NCBI GenBank assembly: GCA_017860395.1
Contig: JAGDMC010000080.1
Span: forward strand, 1 to 6,636
DNA length: 6,636 bases
Direction: 5' to 3'
DNA from: Bacteroidota bacterium
GTDB taxonomy: Bacteria > Bacteroidota > Bacteroidia > Bacteroidales > UBA932
Shown here: in pieces, positions 1-5,774 of the stretch
How the letters are laid out: each line of letters opens with the position of its first letter
Position numbering within the stretch: position 1 is the stretch's first letter
Notes under the pieces: generated by a model
Databases searched by the model: none
What the model was told of the DNA's origin: nothing
The model's input: the letters and a program-made list of their open reading frames with translations, nothing else
Position numbers and translations under genes: made by a program

Positions 1-691
1 TATTATTTGAAACATCCGTTGAGCTCGAACGGGAATTTCCTATCATGTCATTGTTTAAAACGCCAATAATATTCCAGCTCTCTTTTTTTGCAACAGATGC
101 CATATAAGCAGCACCAAGAAGCCCGTGTTCCTCACCGCTGAGAAACATCAGCTTAATTGTAACCGGTGTTTCAATTCCGGAAAGGATTCTTGCAATTTCC
201 AGCAATGCAGCAACTCCGCTGCCATTATCATTTGCTCCGGGAGCAAATGCCGTAGAATCGCTGCTATTGTCTGCCCGGCTGTCGTAGTGGGCGAGTAAGA
301 CAATTATCCGGTTATCTCCCTTATTGCTGCCTTTAAATGTTGCAACAACATTTGTCAGAGTTATCTCCCTGCCCAGTCGTGTATCTTTTCCTCCGGCCCT
401 GTATTCAATTTTTTCAACAATTGCCCTGCCGGCTGAGTTTTTGATATAACCGTTTAGCTTATTTGAAAGATACTGAGTTGCAGCCCCGATTCCTTTTGCC
501 GGATCATTCTTTGTGCTTAAATTGTGTCTAGTATGAAGCGCAACAAGCTCATTTACCGTAGTTTTTATATTAGAAGACGAAATTTGCAAAACCGCTTTCT
601 CAATTACGGAATCTCTTACAGTAATTTGCTGAGCAATCGCTTGTCCGGAGAGCATTACTATTGAAATAGCAAAAATTACTAGTGTTTTCAT
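1..691 (-). CDS. Secreted M28-family zinc aminopeptidase (3' end outside window)
   Basis: This is a metallopeptidase of family M28 (leucine/glutaminyl-cyclase-like aminopeptidase fold), predicted to trim N-terminal residues from peptides outside the cytoplasm. Reading the minus strand from the ATG at 691 gives 230 uninterrupted codons running off the left edge. Residues 1-20 form a signal peptide (MKT, hydrophobic core, cleavage probably after AIA before QQ) with no lipobox Cys. The co-catalytic metal ligands appear in order: H135 (LLAHYDSR), D155 (GANDNGSG), the pair E187-E188 (SGEEHG: general base, then ligand) and D215 (NNDMIGNS). Their spacing (20, 33 and 27 residues) closely follows Aeromonas aminopeptidase (20, 35, 27). 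The last ligand, a His, should lie beyond the window. The ATG is 2 bp after the stop of the upstream isomerase-like gene, so the two are probably co-transcribed and translationally coupled. The family is secure; substrate specificity cannot be read. Confidence 0.9.
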   Translation of the reverse strand, partial: MKTLVIFAISIVMLSGQAIAQQITVRDSVIEKAVLQISSSNIKTTVNELVALHTRHNLSTKNDPAKGIGAATQYLSNKLNGYIKNSAGRAIVEKIEYRAGGKDTRLGREITLTNVVATFKGSNKGDNRIIVLLAHYDSRADNSSDSTAFAPGANDNGSGVAALLEIARILSGIETPVTIKLMFLSGEEHGLLGAAYMASVAKKESWNIIGVLNNDMIGNSRSSSTDVSNN

Positions 692-693
692 TA

Positions 694-1968
694 TTAATAC
701 AGTTCAAAAAATCGGCTAATCTCTTTTTTGTGTTTCCCCTGAATGAGAATGACATGGTTTCCAAGATGCGAGTTAAGGAAATCATCCATATCGTCGCTTG
801 ATTTAAACCTGAATTTAATTTGCGTGCGGCATCGTTCAACAACGTCAGTGTTTTGGATTATTTCACCATGAATTGCAATGAATTTATCCAGATTGACTCC
901 TCCACATTTAAAAATAGTATATTTCCCAAGAGCAAGTTTTGCAGAGATTCCTATGCCAGATTGTGATTCATAATGAGAAGGAAGGGCAAAGCTTTCCGAC
1001 ATTGAAAGGGGAGCAGTGCAATGAGAAAAATCTACTGTATTGTCGCTTCGGTCAATCGAAGAAGGATTCGCCATAAATGATGTTTTGTTTAAAAGAGCCC
1101 TTGCAATTATCATTGACCATAGCGTTGGTACGTCACCCTCACATCCGGATACAAGCCCACGGTCATTGAATATTGAAAGTGCAAGACATGCCGTTGTTTT
1201 ACATGTATTAATTATATCAAAACACTTTATAGACAGAGCATTAAGTTCGTTTTTCTGAATTAAATCTTTAAGTGAATTATATAATTTTACCGCTTCAAAA
1301 AGATCATTCTCAGTTCTGCTTTTCTCAATATGTGAAGTCAGATTGTTTAAAAGCATTGTAGACTCGGTGGAGTTCATTGCATATTTTCCCTGATATTTGC
1401 TAAAAGCATTGAAGTTATCTTCAAGAAGCGCAATGGGAATATCAATGAATTTCGCACCAAACTTCTGTGTAATCATCTCTTTATTAACATCAGAAGATAT
1501 GAGCCATGGCGAAGGATCGCCAAACAAGCCTATTCTTGTATTTGAAATCTCCTTGAATGCTCTTTGGATATTATAAAGCAACGCGATTTCATCATGAAGT
1601 TCCTCAAGAAATTTCTTGCTTGGAGAAATAGGAAAGTTGATGTGCCTGTGTTTAATTCCATTATTGTTCATCCAACTTGATATTTCAAGTGAAGCTGCCA
1701 AAGAGTTATGAAATGAGTCACTTAAGATAACCAGCGGACGGGTGAATTTTTGCCAGTCATTAAGAAATGTCTGTTCTGTTCCTCCGGTTGCAATAAATGC
1801 AATTGCGAGTTCCTCCTGTCCTTTAATTGGTTCGTATTCCTGAGAGCTAACTACTTTTAGCGCATATCTGGATTTAAATTCGGAATATATATTTTCTCTG
1901 GATGCCGCTACGGTCAGACCATCGTGAATCGATGATGCAAAAACAACAAGTGTTAGATTAAGTTCCAT
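694..1968 (-). CDS. L-fucose/L-arabinose isomerase-like protein (COG2407-type), substrate unknown
   Basis: A 424-residue cytosolic protein without signal peptide or membrane segments. It resembles the stand-alone L-fucose/L-arabinose isomerase-like group (COG2407), recognised from memory of its motifs. The N-terminal Rossmann-like half carries IATGGTE (59-65) and HNSLAASLEI (87-96). The C-terminal catalytic half carries GCEGDVPTLWSM (275-286), FMANPSSID (298-306), DFSHCTAP (313-320), HYESQSGIGI (332-341) and a terminal GNH (403-405). By analogy with FucI, whose metal is held by a Glu and an Asp with a C-terminal His nearby, E277, an Asp around 306-309 and H405 are the likely active-site residues; this assignment is inferred. 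FucI is clearly longer (near 590 residues), so this is the compact form. No kinase, aldolase, sugar transporter or sugar regulator is nearby, so fucose catabolism is not supported. It begins a leftward unit after a TATATTTG promoter element and runs into the M28 peptidase gene after 2 bp. Confidence 0.75.
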   Translation of the reverse strand: MELNLTLVVFASSIHDGLTVAASRENIYSEFKSRYALKVVSSQEYEPIKGQEELAIAFIATGGTEQTFLNDWQKFTRPLVILSDSFHNSLAASLEISSWMNNNGIKHRHINFPISPSKKFLEELHDEIALLYNIQRAFKEISNTRIGLFGDPSPWLISSDVNKEMITQKFGAKFIDIPIALLEDNFNAFSKYQGKYAMNSTESTMLLNNLTSHIEKSRTENDLFEAVKLYNSLKDLIQKNELNALSIKCFDIINTCKTTACLALSIFNDRGLVSGCEGDVPTLWSMIIARALLNKTSFMANPSSIDRSDNTVDFSHCTAPLSMSESFALPSHYESQSGIGISAKLALGKYTIFKCGGVNLDKFIAIHGEIIQNTDVVERCRTQIKFRFKSSDDMDDFLNSHLGNHVILIQGKHKKEISRFFELY

Positions 1969-2051
1969 AAATAAGAATTAATTTCGCAAATATAGTAAAA
2001 ATGTAAAACTATTTTTTTTCAAAATCGTTATAACTTAATATTGGATAATTT
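1969..2051. promoter_or_regulatory. Divergent intergenic region between isomerase-like and CDF genes
   Basis: These 83 AT-rich bases must hold promoters for both divergent genes. The leftward promoter is recognisable (separate entry). For the rightward CDF gene I see no good Bacteroidota -7 element. The nearest is TAATATTG at 2036-2043, with one mismatch to TAnnTTTG, but it would leave almost no leader. A run of eight T at 2012-2019 and a perfect 8-bp palindrome GTTATAAC at 2027-2034 lie upstream of the CDF start. Neither gene has a clear Shine-Dalgarno sequence before its ATG, as is usual in Bacteroidota. Confidence 0.6.
1987..1994 (-). promoter_or_regulatory. Bacteroidota-type -7 promoter element (TATATTTG)
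   Basis: Read on the minus strand, TATATTTG matches the Bacteroidota primary-sigma -7 consensus TAnnTTTG exactly. It lies 18 bp before the ATG at 1968 and predicts a start of transcription near 1980 and a leader of roughly 13 nt. The -33 partner is weak: a TTTTG occurs about 25 bp upstream, a longer spacing than usual. It would drive the isomerase-like/M28 pair. Confidence 0.5.
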
Positions 2052-2954
2052 ATGCACAGAGATAATATTGAAGCTGCCCCGGAAAACTCTTCGGTAAGGA
2101 ACATTATAACAGCATTTGCCCTTAATCTTTCTTTTGCTGTAATTGAACTGATTGGCGGATTACTGACAAATTCAGTCGCAATTTTATCTGATGCCCTTCA
2201 TGATTTCGGAGACTCACTTTCTCTGGGGGTTGCCTATTATCTTCAAAAGAAATCAGATAAGAAAGGGGATAAGTTTTATTCATACGGATATAAAAGATTT
2301 TCCCTTCTTGGCTCAGTATTTATTTCGGTTGTTTTGCTGGTTAGTTCCGTTTTCATTATAGAAGAGAGCGTCAGGAGAATAATTTCGCCTCAGGAGACAA
2401 ATGCTCAGGGAATGTTTATACTTGCCATTTTGGGGATAATAGTGAACGGAGCTGCAGTCCTGAAGATGAAAAAAGGAAAATCCCACAATGAACGGGCAGT
2501 TACTCTTCACATGATGGAAGATTTACTTGGCTGGTTCGCTGTTTTAGCGGCAAGCATAATAATGATTTTCATAGATGTTCCCGTCATTGACCCTATTCTC
2601 TCTGTCGCAATAACGGTTTGGGTCTTGTTTAATGTTTACAGGAATCTTAAAGAAACATTCCGGATAATGTTGCAGGAGGTTCCAAAAGATGTCGATATAA
2701 ATAAGATTGAAAATGAATTACTTAAAATAGAGGGCGTAAAATCTGTCCATGATTTGCATATATGGACCATGGATGGAGAAAAACACATTATGACAGTTCA
2801 TATTGTTACCGGACTGACCTTAAACAGCGACAATGTCAAAAGGCTAAAGTATGAAGCCCGTAAATTGATACGTGAACTTAACATAAGCCATATAACAGTT
2901 GAAATTGAGGGAGAGAATGAATCCGGGGACTGTTTGTATAACGGGACTTGTTAA
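2052..2954 (+). CDS. Cation diffusion facilitator (CzcD/ZnT-like Zn2+/Co2+/Cd2+ efflux transporter)
   Basis: A 300-residue inner-membrane proton-coupled antiporter exporting divalent cations, most likely zinc. Six membrane segments are visible at about 17-38, 41-64, 83-103, 118-137, 150-174 and 178-196, followed by a cytoplasmic ferredoxin-like domain (about 209-290). The transport site is formed by H50 and D54 (HDFGD, TM2) and H153 and D157 (HMMED, TM5), the HxxxD pairs of the CzcD/ZnT zinc branch. TM6 carries the family DP...S motif (D180, P181, S184), and the C-terminal domain has the hallmark VHDLHIW (232-238). The TM4-TM5 loop is short and basic with a single His, so the His-rich loop of many zinc transporters is absent. 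The extreme C-terminus ends in two Cys (C294, C300), a possible metal-binding tail. It is a single-gene unit diverging from the isomerase-like gene and ending at a hairpin. Metal preference is inferred; no metal-sensor gene is adjacent. Confidence 0.93.
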   Translation: MHRDNIEAAPENSSVRNIITAFALNLSFAVIELIGGLLTNSVAILSDALHDFGDSLSLGVAYYLQKKSDKKGDKFYSYGYKRFSLLGSVFISVVLLVSSVFIIEESVRRIISPQETNAQGMFILAILGIIVNGAAVLKMKKGKSHNERAVTLHMMEDLLGWFAVLAASIIMIFIDVPVIDPILSVAITVWVLFNVYRNLKETFRIMLQEVPKDVDINKIENELLKIEGVKSVHDLHIWTMDGEKHIMTVHIVTGLTLNSDNVKRLKYEARKLIRELNISHITVEIEGENESGDCLYNGTC

Positions 2955-2957
2955 ATA

Positions 2958-2989
2958 AATGGGCCGGCAAAAGAATTTGCCGGCCCATT
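2958..2989. terminator. Bidirectional hairpin terminator between convergent genes
   Basis: A perfect 14-bp inverted repeat (arms 2958-2971 and 2976-2989, core GGGCCGGC / GCCGGCCC) encloses the 4-base loop AGAA. It starts 3 bp after the stop of the CDF gene and ends 19 bp before the last base of the convergent acyl-CoA dehydrogenase, so it can serve both strands. The A-run before the loop and T-run after it lie inside the stem. No U-tract follows on the plus side and only a short, weak T-rich stretch on the minus side, so termination efficiency is uncertain. Confidence 0.8.
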
Positions 2990-3008
2990 CACACAAATTG
3001 ATATTAAG

Positions 3009-4736
3009 CTATGCTTCAGCTACATTCTCTCCCTTTATTGAAAGGAAAGGGTTAAGCTGACATGCTGAAAAATCTTTAATATACGAATACCTCTCATCGT
3101 TCCATGACTTTGACTTTCCGATATATATTTCGGCTGACATAGCATAACTGTCGTCGGACTGCGCATCTGAGAGAAGCAGGTACGACATAATAATGTGTGC
3201 AGCCATTTCAACAAGTCTTCTTGCATGAAAATCAATAAATTCATTATCTCCTTCAAGAACTTTCTCGACAGCTTTCTGATACTGATCCGTCATTTCCGAA
3301 AGAATCTTTTTCAATTGTTCGTACTCGGGTTTTACATCGATTTTCTCATATTCTCTTATCTGAGCAAGGTAAGAACCATTTGTAACATATCTTTGTGCAG
3401 CTACAACCTGAAGTTGAGATGTCCCTTCATAAATAGTTGTAATTCTTGCATCTCTGAAAATTCTTTCAATAGGATAATCTTTCATAAAACCAGAACCTCC
3501 ATGAATCTGAAGTGAATCATATGCATTCTGATTTGAGTATTCGGAAGACATTAGTTTCAAAATAGGAGTGAACATATCCGCCAGCTTCTGAAATTGTTTT
3601 GCTTCGGTACGCTCTTCCGGGGTGAGTTTTCGTCCTTCAGCTATAAAGCCATAAGCTTTATAAACATCTACAAAACGGGTTGTTTCATACAACAACGCTC
3701 TTGAAGACTGTAGCTTAGCCTTGATTACTGCAAGCATTTCATAAACTGCCGGGAACTGGATTATCGGCTTGCCAAACTGAGCTCTTTCATGAGCATATTT
3801 TAATGCCTCTCTGTATGCAGCTTCCGAGATACCAACAGACTGGGCACCTACTCCAAGTCTGGCTCCATTCATCAGAGACATTACATATTTAATAAGTCCC
3901 AGTTTTCTTTCGCCTACCAATTTGGCGGGAGCATTATTAAATACGAGTTCACATGTAGGGGAGCCTTTTATTCCGAGTTTATTCTCTATCCTCCTTACCT
4001 GAACACCTCCCCAGGCTTTGTCATACACAAAATAGGAGAGTCCGCGGCCGTCAGTTGTTCCCTCTTCCGATCGGGCGAGAACAAGCTTTATTTCTGCATC
4101 TCCATTTGTAATGAATCTTTTTACACCATTCAGAAACCACTTTCCCTCTTTTTCGTTATATGAAGCTTTAAGCATTACTGCCTGCAAATCACTTCCTGCA
4201 TCCGGCTCAGTAAGGTCCATCGAACATGTGGCGCCATAATTGATTCTTGGCAAAAACTCATTTTTTATCTCTTCGCTTGCATATTCATGAATTGTTTCTG
4301 CGCAATCCTGCAGTCCCCATATGTTTGCAAATCCTGCATCTGCTCTTGCAACAAGTTCTGCTGCCATCACATACGGAACCATAGAAAAATTAAGACCGCC
4401 ATATTGTCTTGGAAGAGACATACCATATAAACCGGCCTGAATTAAAACGTCCTGATTTTGTTGAGTCCCGGGAGCATATGTAACTCTCCCGTTTTCATGA
4501 TGAGGGCCTTTTTTGTCCACTTCTTCGGCATTGACTGCGATTACATCTGCACAAATCTCACCAAGGATTTCCATTACTTTTTCATAGGAATCTATAGCAT
4601 CGTAAGCAACACAAGGTGCATAATCGAACTTTCCGGCATCTTTATAATTCTGTTCCTTTAAATCAACAATTTTATTCATTAAAGGATGCCGAAACTGAAA
4701 TTTAAGGTCTTTATTATCGTTATAAAAATTTGCCAT
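3009..4736 (-). CDS. Acyl-CoA dehydrogenase, long DmdC-like form (575 aa)
   Basis: An FAD-dependent cytosolic enzyme that introduces the alpha-beta double bond into an acyl-CoA and hands the electrons to ETF. After an N-terminal extension (1-50) come the alpha-helical domain (about 50-170), the middle beta-domain with the family signature DLTEPDAGSD (174-183) and FITNG (208-212), and the C-terminal helical domain with RAQFGKPI (318-325). Then comes the second signature, from QIHGGSGFMKDYPIER (410-425) through the RDAR that follows to IYEGTSQLQ (435-443). E437 aligns with the catalytic Glu of medium-chain acyl-CoA dehydrogenase (Glu376 in IYEGT). At 575 residues it exceeds the usual 380-400: an insertion at about 355-385 and a 120-residue helical tail after 450 recall the 590-600-residue DmdC/FadE5-like class. 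The ATG is 1 bp after the etfA stop (TAATATG), which fixes the start and argues for translational coupling. Acyl-chain specificity cannot be read from sequence. Confidence 0.93.
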   Translation of the reverse strand: MANFYNDNKDLKFQFRHPLMNKIVDLKEQNYKDAGKFDYAPCVAYDAIDSYEKVMEILGEICADVIAVNAEEVDKKGPHHENGRVTYAPGTQQNQDVLIQAGLYGMSLPRQYGGLNFSMVPYVMAAELVARADAGFANIWGLQDCAETIHEYASEEIKNEFLPRINYGATCSMDLTEPDAGSDLQAVMLKASYNEKEGKWFLNGVKRFITNGDAEIKLVLARSEEGTTDGRGLSYFVYDKAWGGVQVRRIENKLGIKGSPTCELVFNNAPAKLVGERKLGLIKYVMSLMNGARLGVGAQSVGISEAAYREALKYAHERAQFGKPIIQFPAVYEMLAVIKAKLQSSRALLYETTRFVDVYKAYGFIAEGRKLTPEERTEAKQFQKLADMFTPILKLMSSEYSNQNAYDSLQIHGGSGFMKDYPIERIFRDARITTIYEGTSQLQVVAAQRYVTNGSYLAQIREYEKIDVKPEYEQLKKILSEMTDQYQKAVEKVLEGDNEFIDFHARRLVEMAAHIIMSYLLLSDAQSDDSYAMSAEIYIGKSKSWNDERYSYIKDFSACQLNPFLSIKGENVAEA

Positions 4737-4737
4737 A

Positions 4738-5757
4738 TTATTTACTGTTTTTTTTGTACGATTTTATCATCCTTGGCACAACCTCGTTCAGGTCGCCAAT
4801 AATAGCATAATCCGCCAACTGATGTATAGGGGCGAGGGGATCGCTGTTTATTGAAATAATCATTGCAGATTGCTCCATACCCGCTGTATGCTGAATTTGT
4901 CCCGATATACCGGCAGCGATATACAGTTTTGGCCTTACCGTTACACCTGTTTGTCCGATTTGTCTTGCGTGGTCGGCAAAACCGGCATCAACGGCGGCTC
5001 TGGAAGCACCAACTTCTCCTCCGAGAACATGCGCAAGTTCAAATAAAAGATTGAAATTTTCCTTTGAACCAACACCAAAACCTCCTGCGACAATAATCGA
5101 AGAGCCTTTAATGTCAATTTTCCTCTCTTCCATGTGACGCTCAATTATTTCTACAATGAAATCGGTATCTGAAAGGACAGAACTTACATCTATTATGTTT
5201 AATTTACAATCAGCCGCTTTATTTAATGGCTCCCTTTTCATAACACCTTCTCTCACTGTTGCCATCTGAGGTCTGTGATCGGGGTTTATGATAGTTGCAA
5301 TAATATTCCCTCCGAAGGCAGGGCGAATCTGATATAATAGATTTTGATATTCTTTGCCTGCTTTGTTGTCAGTATGGCTGCCAATTTCAAGTGAAGTGCA
5401 ATCCGCAGTCAATCCGCTATTTAACGCACTCGATACTCTTGGGGCGAGATCCCTTCCAATACTGGTTGCTCCAAAAAGCGCTATCTGTGGTTTTTCTTCT
5501 CTGAAAAGCGAGATTGTAATGGAAGAGTGGGGCAGGGTAAGGTAGTTTACAAGTCTCTTATCGTCTGCAATGTGTATTTTGCTTGCACCGTAAAGTGCAA
5601 TTTCATCTTTAAGTTTTGTAACATCATGCCCAATGAGAAGAGCTTCTACATTGCAGGCAAGTTCTTTAGCAAGACCGCGGGCTTTTGTAAGCAGCTCAAG
5701 GCTCACATCGCATATTTTTCCGTTTTCGGTCTCAATATATACTATTATGTTATTCAT
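4738..5757 (-). CDS. etfA: Electron transfer flavoprotein alpha subunit
   Basis: The FAD-carrying large subunit of the ETF heterodimer, 339 residues, near the usual 310-340. Domain I (about 1-200) contains GATSIGRDLAPRVS (96-109), GLTADCT (115-121) and RPAFGGNIIATI (145-156). Domain II (about 215-335), which binds FAD, contains GGFGVGS (225-231), GASRAAVDAGF (250-260), QIGQTGVTVRPKLYIAAGIS (266-285) with GQIQH following (286-290), and N304-D306 (ISINSDP), closing with ADYAIIGDL (315-323). These are the canonical FAD-cradling motifs and all are intact. It lies 17 bp downstream of etfB and 1 bp upstream of the acyl-CoA dehydrogenase in one operon, so it is the expected electron acceptor subunit for that enzyme. 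The 17-bp spacer is AT-only apart from a GC just before the ATG, and holds no Shine-Dalgarno sequence. Confidence 0.96.
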   Translation of the reverse strand: MNNIIVYIETENGKICDVSLELLTKARGLAKELACNVEALLIGHDVTKLKDEIALYGASKIHIADDKRLVNYLTLPHSSITISLFREEKPQIALFGATSIGRDLAPRVSSALNSGLTADCTSLEIGSHTDNKAGKEYQNLLYQIRPAFGGNIIATIINPDHRPQMATVREGVMKREPLNKAADCKLNIIDVSSVLSDTDFIVEIIERHMEERKIDIKGSSIIVAGGFGVGSKENFNLLFELAHVLGGEVGASRAAVDAGFADHARQIGQTGVTVRPKLYIAAGISGQIQHTAGMEQSAMIISINSDPLAPIHQLADYAIIGDLNEVVPRMIKSYKKNSK

Positions 5758-5774
5758 TGCTAAAATTATTAATA

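Noticed and set aside
600..842. Minus-strand 80-codon open frame spanning the isomerase-like/M28 junction
   Set aside because: It is out of frame with both genes, each of which has clear motifs and an intact frame across this junction.
1040..1258. Plus-strand open frame inside the isomerase-like gene
   Set aside because: It lies antisense within a gene with clear family motifs and has no recognisable domain or start signal of its own.
694..1968. Dedicated L-fucose catabolic operon
   Set aside because: No fuculokinase, aldolase, permease or sugar regulator is present, and the protein is the compact isomerase-like form of unknown substrate.
2012..2019. Run of eight T as part of an intrinsic terminator
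   Set aside because: No stem precedes the run on either strand, and it sits in a divergent promoter region where no transcript is expected to end.
2036..2043. TAATATTG as the promoter -7 element of the CDF gene
   Set aside because: It has one mismatch to TAnnTTTG, no good upstream partner at normal spacing, and would put the transcription start almost on the ATG.
3195..3515. Plus-strand 106-codon open frame within the acyl-CoA dehydrogenase
   Set aside because: It overlaps antisense the conserved catalytic region of the dehydrogenase; its composition reflects the complementary strand and it has no family signature.
4738..5763. Several 60-80 codon open frames overlapping etfA on both strands
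   Set aside because: All lie inside an intact etfA with complete FAD motifs and show no independent coding evidence.
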